From Streptomyces sp. CCM_MD2014 (GTDB taxonomy: Bacteria > Actinomycetota > Actinomycetes > Streptomycetales > Streptomycetaceae): DNA of 64,000 nt. The notes beneath the pieces were generated by a model. It saw only the letters and a program-made list of their open reading frames with translations. It had not been told where the DNA came from and did not search any database. Shown here in pieces: positions 27,013-35,192 of this stretch. How positions within the stretch are numbered: the stretch's first letter is position 1; each line of letters starts with the position of its first letter. Made by a program: the position numbers and the translations under genes. The DNA lies in the NCBI RefSeq assembly GCF_000772045.1, contig NZ_CP009754.1, positions 6,262,001-6,326,000 of the forward strand, written 5' to 3'.

Positions 27013-27342
27013 GGCAACGGCTCCTTCATGTCATCTCGAGGCGCCCTGACGGCGTCCCCGGATCCCTTCCATGGTGGCACCTGTGGCGTCCCGGCGGCTA
27101 GGGGACCCCCGCCGGGACCTCCGTCACGTGTCATCCCGTGTCATGGGGTGGCCCATGGGGTGAAATGTGCCCGTTCTGTCACAGAGCCGCCCGTTCCGGC
27201 GCCGGGCGGAACTTCCCGTACGGGCCCGTACGTCCTCGTGCCCGTACGGCCGTCGAGGGACGGCGGGATCGGAACCGATCATCCCCTATGGTGCTGAGTC
27301 ACAGGGGGCGACGGTGTGCACGGCAGGCAGTGAGGCGACGGT
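27013..27342. other. Intergenic region between panB and the EEP-family gene
   Basis: There are about 330 bases between two divergent genes, with no credible coding frame. Three CCGTACG words cluster at 27215–27248, one of them inside the 10-bp palindrome CCCGTACGGG (27215–27224). This may be an operator for the gene at 27343. No clear −35/−10 pair is seen. Confidence 0.4.
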
Positions 27343-28395
27343 ATGGCGCAGCAGGCGTACATGACGGAGACGGACGGCGGCGGCTCGGACCCCGAACGCC
27401 GGGAGCCCCGGATTCGGCGCCTGTTCGACCGGGCCGTCAGCGGCTGGCGCGGCGACCGCCGCGTCTGGCGCCGGGGCCTGGTCACCGCCGCCGTGGCGCT
27501 CCTCCTGGCGGGCGTCATGGCGGCCCACTCGCACATCCCGAACACCATCGGCAACCTCGGCAGCCTCTCGGAGACCTTCCTGCCGTGGTTCGGCCTGCTG
27601 ATCCCCGTCCTGCTGGTGATCGCCCTGGTCCGCAAGTCGGCGACGGCGCTGATCGCGCTGGTGCTGCCGGTGAGCGTGTGGCTCAACCTCTTCGGCGGCC
27701 TGCTCTTCGACAAGACCGGCTCCGGCGGCGATCTCACGGTGGCCACGCACAACGTCAACGCCGACAACGCCGACCCGGCGGGCACCGCCCGTGCCGTCGC
27801 CGCCGCCGGGGCGGACGTACTGGCCCTTGAGGAACTCAAGGCGTCCGCCGTGCCGACGTACGAGAAGGCGCTGGAGGCCAAGTACCCCCACCACGAGGTC
27901 GTGGGCACCGTCGGGCTGTGGAGCAAGTACCCGCTCAGCGGCGTGAAGCCGGTCGACATCGAGCTGGGCTGGAAGCGCGCGATGCGCGCCACCGTCACCA
28001 CCCCGTCCGGGCCGATCGCCGTCTACGTCGCCCACCTGCCCTCCGTACGGGTGAAGCTGGAGGCCGGCTTCACCGCCCGGCAGCGGGACAAGAGCGCCGA
28101 GGCCCTCGGCGAGGCCATCGCCGACGAGAAGCTGCCCCGCAAGATCCTCCTCGGCGACCTCAACGGCACCATGAACGACCGCTCGCTCACCGCGATCACC
28201 TCGCAACTGCGCTCCCCGCAGGGCGCCGTGGGCAACGGCTTCGGCTTCAGCTGGCCGGCGTCCTTCCCGATGGCCCGCATCGACCAGATCCTGGTCACCG
28301 GCGTGGAACCGATGACCAGCTGGACCCTCCCGGCGACCGGCAGCGACCACCTCCCGATCGCCGCGCGTGTGAAGGTCGACACAACGGCCTCCTGA
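27343..28395 (+). CDS. Membrane-anchored endonuclease/exonuclease/phosphatase-family protein
   Basis: A 350-residue protein. A cytoplasmic N-terminus is followed by three membrane helices (about residues 48–125), then an extracellular EEP domain. Catalytic motifs are THNVNADN (Asn), ALEELK (Glu), ILLGDLNGT (Asp/Asn), RIDQILV and GSDHLPI (Asp/His), all in family order. It could cleave DNA, phospholipid or a phosphoester outside the cell; the layout matches the actinobacterial group often found near vancomycin-type or envelope genes. ATG 27343; an internal ATG at codon 7 is also possible. Confidence 0.85.
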   Translation: MAQQAYMTETDGGGSDPERREPRIRRLFDRAVSGWRGDRRVWRRGLVTAAVALLLAGVMAAHSHIPNTIGNLGSLSETFLPWFGLLIPVLLVIALVRKSATALIALVLPVSVWLNLFGGLLFDKTGSGGDLTVATHNVNADNADPAGTARAVAAAGADVLALEELKASAVPTYEKALEAKYPHHEVVGTVGLWSKYPLSGVKPVDIELGWKRAMRATVTTPSGPIAVYVAHLPSVRVKLEAGFTARQRDKSAEALGEAIADEKLPRKILLGDLNGTMNDRSLTAITSQLRSPQGAVGNGFGFSWPASFPMARIDQILVTGVEPMTSWTLPATGSDHLPIAARVKVDTTAS

Positions 28396-28430
28396 AATTC
28401 GCCTGCGGAATACCTGCCCTGAGAGCCTTT

Positions 28431-28481
28431 GTTCCGTACGGGAACATACAGTCGTCCCCCTGTGTCCCGTCCCCCGTACGG
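28431..28481. promoter_or_regulatory. CCGTACGG palindromes before the MFS gene
   Basis: GTTCCGTACGGGAAC (28431–28445) is a near-perfect palindrome, and a second CCGTACGG core followed by AAC occurs at 28474–28481, 30 bp before the MFS start. Two related sites in a short leader suggest a repressor. The same core recurs at 27215–27248. Confidence 0.4.
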
Positions 28482-28510
28482 AACCCCGCTCTCGAAAGGC
28501 GAGACCCTTC

Positions 28511-29734
28511 ATGCCCCTGGCCCTGCTCGCCCTTGCCGTGGGCGCCTTCGGCATCGGCACCACCGAGTTCGTGATGATGGGCCTGCTGCCCGACGTCGCG
28601 GACGACCTGGGCATCTCCATCCCCACCGCCGGCCACCTCGTCTCCGCCTACGCGCTCGGCGTCGTCATCGGCGCCCCGCTGCTCGCGGCGGCGACCACCC
28701 GGATGTCCCGCCGCGCCGTCCTGATCGCCCTCATGGCGCTGTTCGTGGTGGGCAACGCCCTGTCGGCCGTGGCCCCCGGCGAGATCTCCCTCCTGGCCGC
28801 CCGCTTCGTCAGCGGCCTGCCGCACGGCGCCTTCTTCGGCGTCGGCGCGGTCGTCGCGACCGGCATGGTCGCGCCGGAACGCAAGGCCCGCTCCGTCTCC
28901 CTGATGTTCCTGGGCCTCACCGTCGCCAACATCGTCGGCGTCCCCGCCGCCACCGCCATGGGCCAGCAGCTCGGCTGGCGGGCCACCTTCCTCGGCGTGA
29001 GCGCCATCGGCGTCGCGGCCATCGCGGCGCTGGCCCTCCTCGTCCCGCGCGACAGCGCCCCCGCCCCCACGACCGGCCTGCGCGGCGAACTGGCCGCCCT
29101 GCGCTCCCTGCCCGTCTGGCTGGCGCTCGGCACGACGGTCGCCGGCTTCGGCGCGCTCTTCGCCGCGTACAGCTACATCACGCCGATGCTCACCGATGCC
29201 GCCGGGTTCGCCGAGACCAGCGTGACGCTGCTCCTCGCCCTGTTCGGCGTCGGCGCCACCGCGGGCAACCTGCTGGGCGGCCGCCTGGCCGACCACTCCC
29301 TGCGGGGCACCCTCTTCGGCGGCCTGGCCTCCCTGGTCGTCGTCCTCGCCCTGTTCCCCCTCCTGATGCGCACGCCGGTCACGGCGGCCGTGTCGGTGGC
29401 CCTGCTCGGCATGGCCGCCTTCGTCACCGGCTCCCCGCTCCAGCTGATGGTGATGGAGAAGGCCGCGGCCGCCCCGTCCCTCGCCTCCTCCGCCAACCAG
29501 GCCGCCTTCAACCTCGCCAACGCCGGCGGCGCCTGGATCGGCGGCCTCGCGCTGGCCGCCGGGTTCGGGGTCACGTCCCCGGCGACGGCGGGCGCGGCCC
29601 TGGCCGTGCTCGGCCTCGCGGTCGCGGGTGCGGCGCGGGCGGTGGACCGACGCCGGGGCGCCGCCCCGGTCGCCGGACGGGAGCGCGTGGTCGCGGGTCA
29701 CGTGCCGGAGGCGGCGGAGTCGGTACGGCACTGA
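28511..29734 (+). CDS. MFS drug exporter (chloramphenicol-efflux/AraJ-like)
   Basis: A 407-residue transporter with twelve membrane segments. TM1 contains GAFGIGTTEFVMMGLLPDVA, the hallmark of the AraJ/Cml-type DHA1 group, and RFVSGLPHGAFFGVGAVVA is motif-C-like. Relatives export chloramphenicol, arabinose-type compounds or unknown metabolites. GAAAGGCGAGA lies just before ATG 28511. Two palindromes in its leader suggest local control. The C-terminal 35 residues are charged. Confidence 0.87.
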   Translation: MPLALLALAVGAFGIGTTEFVMMGLLPDVADDLGISIPTAGHLVSAYALGVVIGAPLLAAATTRMSRRAVLIALMALFVVGNALSAVAPGEISLLAARFVSGLPHGAFFGVGAVVATGMVAPERKARSVSLMFLGLTVANIVGVPAATAMGQQLGWRATFLGVSAIGVAAIAALALLVPRDSAPAPTTGLRGELAALRSLPVWLALGTTVAGFGALFAAYSYITPMLTDAAGFAETSVTLLLALFGVGATAGNLLGGRLADHSLRGTLFGGLASLVVVLALFPLLMRTPVTAAVSVALLGMAAFVTGSPLQLMVMEKAAAAPSLASSANQAAFNLANAGGAWIGGLALAAGFGVTSPATAGAALAVLGLAVAGAARAVDRRRGAAPVAGRERVVAGHVPEAAESVRH

Positions 29735-29967
29735 GGGCGCCGGGAGCCGCGGCCGCGGTCCGCGCGGCTGCGGCTGCGTACCGATCCCGCGAACCCGCGA
29801 CGAAGCGCCGGGAATCCGTGCGAAGAAATAACGGTCAAAACGTGTCATAACTCACTCAGCGGCCACCCGAAGTGTGATGGGCGGTCACGTACGGGCCTCG
29901 AACGCGGGGCCCGCCGGGCCACCGGGCCACGGGACCGCACGCAGGACGTCCGACGAGGAGACTGCCG

Positions 29968-30630
29968 ATGAGTGAGTCCGTACAGCCCGGAACCGGGGCC
30001 ACCAAGCAGAAGGTCAGGACAGAGACGTCCGCCACGGCCGACCAGGCCAAACAGGCCGCGAGTCAGGTGGCGGGAACCGCCGCGGACCAGGCTCGCTCCG
30101 TGGCGGGCGAGGCACGGCAGCAGGCCGGTACGGCCCTGGAGGACCTGCGCAGCCGTGCGATGGAGGAGGCCGACGGCCAGACCCGTCGTGCCGCCGGTCA
30201 GCTTCGCCAGTGGGCGAGCGACCTCTCGGGTCTCGCCGCGCACGCACAGAGCGACTCTCCGGCCCGCGGCCTCGTGACGCACGCGGCCGACACGGGCAGC
30301 CGGGCCGCCGACTACCTGGAGGAACAGGGCGTCGAAGGACTCGTCGGCGACCTCCAGCACTTCGCCCGGCGGCGGCCCGGAGCCTTCCTGGGCGGCGCCC
30401 TGCTGGCCGGACTGGCCGTCGGGCGGCTGGCGAAGGCGGCGGGATCCGCGTCCGGGTCCGACGGCCGTGGTCCGGGCGGACCGACGGCCGACCGTGGTCC
30501 GGCCGGGCAGTCCGTACCGGCCGGCCCTCCTGCCATCCCCGCCGAGGGGACCGCCATGCCGCCGTCCGTTCCGTCGACCGTGGGGCACCTCACGGACGGT
30601 GCGCACGGCCGTGGGCGTCCGGAGGTATGA
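29968..30630 (+). CDS. Helical, LEA-like protein with one membrane helix (envelope/stress operon)
   Basis: A 220-residue protein. Residues 1–110 form an amphipathic Ala/Gln/Lys/Arg helix (TADQAKQAASQVAGTAADQA) like LEA or ElaB-type proteins. GAFLGGALLAGLAVGRLA near residue 145 is a short membrane helix, and the tail is Gly/Pro-rich. It is the first of three genes (29968–31743) separated by 1 bp and then overlapping. Operons of this layout are often induced by osmotic or envelope stress in streptomycetes; no matching promoter is identified here. Confidence 0.7.
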   Translation: MSESVQPGTGATKQKVRTETSATADQAKQAASQVAGTAADQARSVAGEARQQAGTALEDLRSRAMEEADGQTRRAAGQLRQWASDLSGLAAHAQSDSPARGLVTHAADTGSRAADYLEEQGVEGLVGDLQHFARRRPGAFLGGALLAGLAVGRLAKAAGSASGSDGRGPGGPTADRGPAGQSVPAGPPAIPAEGTAMPPSVPSTVGHLTDGAHGRGRPEV

Positions 30631-30631
30631 G

Positions 30632-31063
30632 ATGGCCACCATCTCCCCCCTCCGAGGCACGGGAGCGCACTACGAACCCCGGGAGCAGGACCGGTCCGTG
30701 AGCCATCTGCTGTCCGCGGTGACCACGGACCTGCAGACCCTCTTCCGGCAGGAGGTCGAACTGGCCAAGGCCGAAGTCAGGGACGAGGCGAGCCGTGCGG
30801 GCAAGGCCGCCGGAATGTTCGGCGGCGCCGGCTTCGCCGGCTACATGGTCCTCCTGTTCCTGTCGCTGGCCGCGATGCTCGGCCTGGCCAACGTCATCGA
30901 CGGCGGCTGGGCGGCCCTCGTCGTCGCCGCGCTCTGGGGCGCCGCCGGGGCCGTGCTCTACCTCAGGGGCCGGGCACGCATGAGGACTGTGTCGCCGAAG
31001 CCGGAGCTAACCGTCGAGACCATGAAGGAGAACGCGGAATGGGCACGTCACCCGACCAAATGA
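30632..31063 (+). CDS. Holin superfamily III-like membrane protein (DUF1469)
   Basis: A 143-residue protein: a helix facing the cytoplasm (HLLSAVTTDLQTLFRQEVELAKAEVRDE), then two membrane helices (GFAGYMVLLFLSLAAML and AALVVAALWGAAGAVLYL) and a charged tail. This is the Actinobacterial Holin-X/DUF1469 pattern. Despite the name, such proteins are chromosomal envelope proteins rather than lysis factors. It starts 1 bp after the upstream stop, with GGAGG inside that gene's 3' end, and overlaps the next gene by 25 bp. Confidence 0.8.
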   Translation: MATISPLRGTGAHYEPREQDRSVSHLLSAVTTDLQTLFRQEVELAKAEVRDEASRAGKAAGMFGGAGFAGYMVLLFLSLAAMLGLANVIDGGWAALVVAALWGAAGAVLYLRGRARMRTVSPKPELTVETMKENAEWARHPTK

Positions 31064-31743
31064 GGTCCGAGATAGAGGCCACCCGCGGCAGGCTGGCCAC
31101 GGACGTGGGCAGGCTCACCGAGCGGACCAGCCCACGGCGCATGGCGCGGCGCCGCACCGCGCGGATGCGGGGCGCGGTCTCCGGCATGCGCAACCGTGTC
31201 ATGGGCACGGCATACGACACTGCTTACGGCGTACGCGACACCGCCCAGTCGGCGGCCGGCTCCCTCCAGGAGGGCACCGGGCAGGCCGTCGGCTCGGCCC
31301 GCGACGCGGCAGAACACGCGGCCGGCGCCGCCCGTGACATGGCCGAGCAGACCGGACACGCCGTGCAGCAGACGCCCGACATGGCCCGCAGCCAGACCCA
31401 GGGCAACCCCCTGGCGGCCGGCCTGGTCGCCTTCGGGGTCGGCCTGCTCGCGTCGTCGCTGGTGCCCGCCTCCCGCGCCGAGCGGCAGAAGGCCTCCGAA
31501 CTGATGCACAGCGAGGCCCTGGAACCGGTGAAACAGGCCGCGACCGAGTCCGCGCAGCATCTGAAGGAAGGCGCGAAGGAAGTGACCCAGGGGGCGGCCG
31601 GCGACATGAAGGAGACCGCCACCCAGGCCGCCCGCACCACACAGGAGAAGGCCCGCGGCCACGTCGGCAAGGTCACCGAACAGGCCCGCGAATCCGGCCG
31701 CAACGTCGCGGACGAGGCCCGCAACCGCTCCGGACCCGGCTGA
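31039..31743 (+). CDS. DUF3618 protein with long amphipathic helices
   Basis: A 234-residue protein. The DUF3618 motif (SEIEATRGRLATDVGRLTERTSP) is at residues 9–32. A basic segment, amphipathic repeats (DTAQSAAGSLQEGTGQAVGSARDAAEH), one membrane helix (LVAFGVGLLASSLVPA, about 130–145) and a second helical repeat region follow. It overlaps DUF1469 by 25 bp, which implies coupled translation. DUF1469 and DUF3618 proteins usually occur together, so they probably form one envelope-associated complex. Confidence 0.8.
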   Translation: MGTSPDQMRSEIEATRGRLATDVGRLTERTSPRRMARRRTARMRGAVSGMRNRVMGTAYDTAYGVRDTAQSAAGSLQEGTGQAVGSARDAAEHAAGAARDMAEQTGHAVQQTPDMARSQTQGNPLAAGLVAFGVGLLASSLVPASRAERQKASELMHSEALEPVKQAATESAQHLKEGAKEVTQGAAGDMKETATQAARTTQEKARGHVGKVTEQARESGRNVADEARNRSGPG

Positions 31744-31984
31744 CCCGCACCGCCCGACGACAGGGGGCCGGGCGCCCCGGCCCGCACAGGGCCGGGGCGC
31801 ACGTCCGGGTGACAGGGCGTCCGGTCCCAGGACTCCGCGGATCCGCTTCGTCCGCTCCGGACGGCGAGTGGGGTGTCGCTGTCATCACCACGGTGGGGAA
31901 TCCGAGCGCCCCCACGGCGCCCGCCTCGCCGTCACCGAGACGGCGTGGGCGGGGTTCGTGGGGGCTTCGGCGCTCCGACGGGGC

Positions 31985-32215
31985 TCAGAGCATCGTCGTG
32001 TGGGCCTCGCCCTGGGCCGAGGCGCCGCCGAAGGGCGCCGAGACGCCGAGGCCGCCGGTGAGGGCGAACGGGCCGGACTCCGCGTGGAGGCCGGCCGCGA
32101 AGGCGCCGTCGCCCGCGACGAGGGCCGTGCTCGCGGTGAGGCCGACGCCGCCGGACACCTGGTCCAGGTCGGTGTCGGAGAGCTCGGCCGTTGCGACCTG
32201 GGGGACAGTGTTCAT
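31985..32215 (-). CDS. Peptide precursor with double-glycine leader (orphan RiPP/bacteriocin-like)
   Basis: A 76-residue precursor. Residues 1–23 end in ELSDTDLDQVSGG, a clear double-glycine leader (L–L–V–GG spacing) of the kind cut by C39 peptidase-transporters. The predicted 53-residue mature part starts VGLTASTALVAGDGAF; it is Gly/Ala-rich and hydrophobic, with no Cys, so it resembles an unmodified or class II-like bacteriocin or a signalling peptide. ATG 32215 has AAAGGAAC upstream. No modification enzyme, C39 transporter or immunity gene is seen in the window. Confidence 0.65.
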   Translation of the reverse strand: MNTVPQVATAELSDTDLDQVSGGVGLTASTALVAGDGAFAAGLHAESGPFALTGGLGVSAPFGGASAQGEAHTTML

Positions 32216-32747
32216 GGCAGGTCTGTTCCTTTCATGGGGAGGGGAGCGGTGCGGCGCGCACGCCCGGCATCCGGAGTTTGGGGCCTCCGGAGGGGCCACC
32301 GGCGGGCCGCGCACCGATCAAAGCACGGGGGCGAACCGCCCACCATCGACGTGCCGTTGACCGACGCCGCCCGGCGTCGCGGCGTTCACCAGTGTGTGAA
32401 TGCGGTCAGGGAAAGCGTCCGGATCTTCACGCCATCCCCCAGGGCGCCGGGCTCTTTGGCGCCGCGACGCGTGCGGGCCGCCCAGCGGGCCGCCGTCGCG
32501 CCCCCGACCGTGCGACCGACCGATGAACGCTGTGGAGATTCACGGGTTTTCCAGGACCGGGTCCCGGCCCGCGGGGGTGTGACACATCGCCGCCCGCGGC
32601 ACGGGCGCGGCTCGTCGGCCGGCCGCCGCCCCCTGAGTCGTTCCCCGGAGGATCTCGTCTCCTTGGAACGCGTTGTGGCAGTATCCGGGCCGAGGCGCCG
32701 CCGGCCAGGGAGCCGGTGGCCCTCGTCCGACAACTGCCGGGGGAGAC
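32216..32747. other. Intergenic region between the GG-leader peptide and the kinase operon
   Basis: About 530 bases separate two divergent units. Candidate frames here have poor third-position GC and no ribosome sites, so I call no gene. The segment must contain both promoters. I see no clean −35/−10 pair or large repeat. GC is slightly lower around 32380–32420. Confidence 0.4.
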
Positions 32748-32882
32748 ATGAGCCGTAGGGACACATCCGGACACCTCGCCGACCTGGCCCAGTTCATGAG
32801 CAGCCACGGCGACACCGGCGAGTCCGGCGACTGCGTCGATGCGGTGACGTGGACGATGTTCCCGGCCGGGGCGCTCGCGTAA
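32748..32882 (+). CDS. 44-residue peptide translationally coupled to the kinase
   Basis: A short frame of 44 residues (MSRRDTSGHLADLAQFMSS…, ending MFPAGALA) with the ribosome site GGGGGAG 5 bases before ATG 32748. Its stop overlaps the kinase start as TAATG, the usual sign of coupled translation. It has one Cys and many acidic and polar residues, with no signal peptide. It is not recognised. It could be a leader peptide setting kinase translation, or a small partner or substrate of the kinase. Confidence 0.6.
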   Translation: MSRRDTSGHLADLAQFMSSHGDTGESGDCVDAVTWTMFPAGALA

Positions 32883-34981
32883 TGGCGGACCGCGTGTCAC
32901 GCCCCGCCGGTGGCATACCGGCCGAGATCGGTCCCTACCGGCTGGAGAGGCTGCTGGGCGAGGGCGGGATGGGCCGCGTCTACCTCGGACGCACACCCGC
33001 CGGAAGTGCCGTCGCCGTCAAGGTCGTCCACCGTGCGTACGCAGCCGACCCGGAGTTCCGCAGGCGGTTCGCGCAGGAGGTCGCCGCGGCCCGGCGCGTG
33101 CAGGGTCTCTACACCGTGCCCGTCGTCGCGGCGGACCTGGACGCCGACGAGCCCTGGCTGGCCACGGCCTACGCCCCCGGGCCCTCACTCCAGCAGGCCG
33201 TCGGTGAACGGGGGTCGCTGTCCGCCGCCGAGGTGCTCGCGCTGACGGCCGGGGTCGCCGAGGCGCTGGAGACGATCCATGCCGCCGGAGTGATCCACCG
33301 CGACCTGAAACCCTCCAACATCGTCCTCACGGCCGACGGGCCCAAGGTCATCGACTTCGGCATCGCCCGCGCCGCGGAGGTCACCGCCCTGACCGCCACC
33401 GGCATGCGCGCCGGGACCCCGGCCTACATGGCGCCCGAGTACATCCGGGGGCAGGAGGTCACCGAGGCCGGTGACGTCTTCGCGCTCGGCCTCGTCGCCC
33501 ACTTCGCCGCCACCGGACGGCTCGCCTTCGGCGGCGGCGGCGACCACGGAGTGGCGTACCGGATCCTGGAGGCGGCGCCCGACCTCGACGGCTGCCCCGC
33601 GTCCGTGCGCGCCGTCGTGGCCCGCTGCCTGGAGAAGGACCCGGCGCGGCGGCCGGCGCCCGCCGAGGTCGTCCGGCTCTGCGGCCGGGCGGCGAACGGG
33701 GACTTCGACGACGGCCGCACCCCCACCGTCGTCTCCGCACCCCCGGCGACCGGCCCGGACGCGCCCACCGCCACCGCCCCGGCGCGCCCCCCGGCGCCGG
33801 ACGCCGCCCCCCGGACCCCGTCCGCACCGCCGTACGCCGCCCTGCTCGGCGTGGTCGGGGCGATCGCCCTGGTCGTCGTCCTGGTCGTGGTGTTGCTGCC
33901 CTCGTCGGAGGAGACCCCGGAGAACAAGCAGCCGTACCCGGTGGTCGCGGCCACCGACATCTTCGCCGAGGGGACCAGCGGCGTCGCGTTCAGCCCGGAC
34001 GGTGAGACGCTCGCCACCGGCGGCGAGGACGGGAAGGTGCGGCTGTGGAACGCCGCCACCCGCGAGCTGCGTGCCACGCTCACCGAGAAGAACTGGTCCG
34101 GGGACCCGAGCCGAGTAGTCGGCGTCACGTTCGGCGCCGACGGGAAGACCCTGGCCACGAGGACCGGCACCCACCTGGTCGGCGTCTGGGACGTGGCCCG
34201 CCGCCGGGAGGTCCGCCGCATCGAGGAGACGGCCTACTCCCTCGCCCTCAGCCCCGACGGCAAGCGGATCGCCCTGGGCGACAGCGCGGGTGCCAACCTG
34301 TGGGACCTCGGCGGCCGCAGTGAGGATCCGCGCGCCCACCTGTCGCAGAACCTGCGCGCGACGGACATGGCGTTCAGCCCCGACGGCAGGACGCTCGCCT
34401 CCGTCGGAGACTTCTCCGACCAGCGCCACCAAGCGGACAACGAGCCGGCCAAACTGTGGGACCTGACCCGGCTCGACCCGCGGCCCTACGGCCAGGGCGA
34501 CCCGCGCCACGACCTCGCCCTGGAGGACGTCACCTACGCCGTCGCCTTCAGCCCCGACGGCAAGACCCTCGCCACCGGCGGCCAGGACGGCGGCGTACGG
34601 CTGTGGGACGTGGCCACCGGCCGCCTGAAGGCCACCCTCACCCACCGCTTCGTCACCGAGGCCCGGGACCTGGCGTTCAGCCCGGACGGCAGGACGCTCG
34701 CCGTCACCGCCGACGGCCGGGTGCTCCTGTGGAACCTGGCGGACCGCAAGCCCGGCGCCATCCTGGCCGACGACGAGACCGGCTTCGGCGCCGACGTCCG
34801 CGAGCTGGCCTTCAGCCCGGACGGCCGGTTCCTCGCGGGCAGCACCGCGGGAGGGGGCGCCCCGGAGGAGACCCCCGCCCCGGGCACCGGCACCGATTCC
34901 GACGCGGTCGAGGACAGCGGCGTACGCCTGTGGAAGGTCCCGAAGGCCACCGGCACTACAGCACCGGCAGCGACTTCCTGA
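32882..34981 (+). CDS. Transmembrane Ser/Thr protein kinase with WD40 repeat sensor
   Basis: A 699-residue Hanks-type kinase. The Gly loop is LLGEGGMGRVYLG near residue 22, the catalytic loop HRDLKPSN near 140, DFG near 160, and MAPEYIRG is the APE segment. A Pro/Ala linker leads to one membrane helix (LLGVVGAIALVVVLVVVLL, about 322–340). Outside are about six WD40 repeats of the form AFSPDG.TLA.GG.DG.VRLW. ATG 32882 is preferred because of the TAATG coupling to the peptide. Its 3' end overlaps the original 3' end of glnA2 by 26 bp on the other strand. Confidence 0.92.
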   Translation: MADRVSRPAGGIPAEIGPYRLERLLGEGGMGRVYLGRTPAGSAVAVKVVHRAYAADPEFRRRFAQEVAAARRVQGLYTVPVVAADLDADEPWLATAYAPGPSLQQAVGERGSLSAAEVLALTAGVAEALETIHAAGVIHRDLKPSNIVLTADGPKVIDFGIARAAEVTALTATGMRAGTPAYMAPEYIRGQEVTEAGDVFALGLVAHFAATGRLAFGGGGDHGVAYRILEAAPDLDGCPASVRAVVARCLEKDPARRPAPAEVVRLCGRAANGDFDDGRTPTVVSAPPATGPDAPTATAPARPPAPDAAPRTPSAPPYAALLGVVGAIALVVVLVVVLLPSSEETPENKQPYPVVAATDIFAEGTSGVAFSPDGETLATGGEDGKVRLWNAATRELRATLTEKNWSGDPSRVVGVTFGADGKTLATRTGTHLVGVWDVARRREVRRIEETAYSLALSPDGKRIALGDSAGANLWDLGGRSEDPRAHLSQNLRATDMAFSPDGRTLASVGDFSDQRHQADNEPAKLWDLTRLDPRPYGQGDPRHDLALEDVTYAVAFSPDGKTLATGGQDGGVRLWDVATGRLKATLTHRFVTEARDLAFSPDGRTLAVTADGRVLLWNLADRKPGAILADDETGFGADVRELAFSPDGRFLAGSTAGGGAPEETPAPGTGTDSDAVEDSGVRLWKVPKATGTTAPAATS

Positions 34982-35043
34982 GCTCGAACGCGGTGACCTG
35001 GGAGCGGTACTCCTCCCACTCCTGGCGCTTGTTGCGGAGGAAG
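34956..35043 (-). pseudogene. glnA2: Displaced original 3' end of glnA2 (attL side)
   Basis: On the minus strand this reads as the last 28 codons of a glutamine synthetase, from FLRNKRQEWEEYRSQ to RKSLPVL and a TAG stop (34956–34958). It matches the present end of glnA2 (56629–56716) apart from 10 mismatches in 84 bp and three residue changes (R/K, Q/E, S/N). It has no upstream gene here. This is the old chromosomal 3' end, cut off from glnA2 when the element inserted; the element's own version now completes the gene. Confidence 0.92.
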
Positions 35044-35147
35044 TGTCGTCGACCCCGAGCGACCTCACGCGATCGACGCCGGCGCAGCGCTGACCTGCGG
35101 TCGAGCGGTCGTCATTGGTCGATGTGGGTCGCTGTGGGCCGCCCTTC

Positions 35148-35174
35148 GACGGCCCACAGACGGCCCAGGCACGG
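35148..35174 (+). repeat. Putative integrase arm site, left
   Basis: GACGGCCCACAGACGGCCCA followed by GGCACGG matches 56524–56550 at the other end in all but two or three positions and in the same orientation. It holds two GACGGCCCA words 11 bp apart. It lies about 105 bp inside the left core. Such direct repeats flanking the core are the expected arm-binding sites of a tyrosine integrase. Confidence 0.5.
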
Positions 35175-35192
35175 TGGTTCACCCCGGCCCAG

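Noticed and set aside
30632-31063. Holin-like gene as a sign of a prophage
   Set aside because: DUF1469 proteins with DUF3618 are ordinary actinobacterial envelope genes; no endolysin or phage gene is near.
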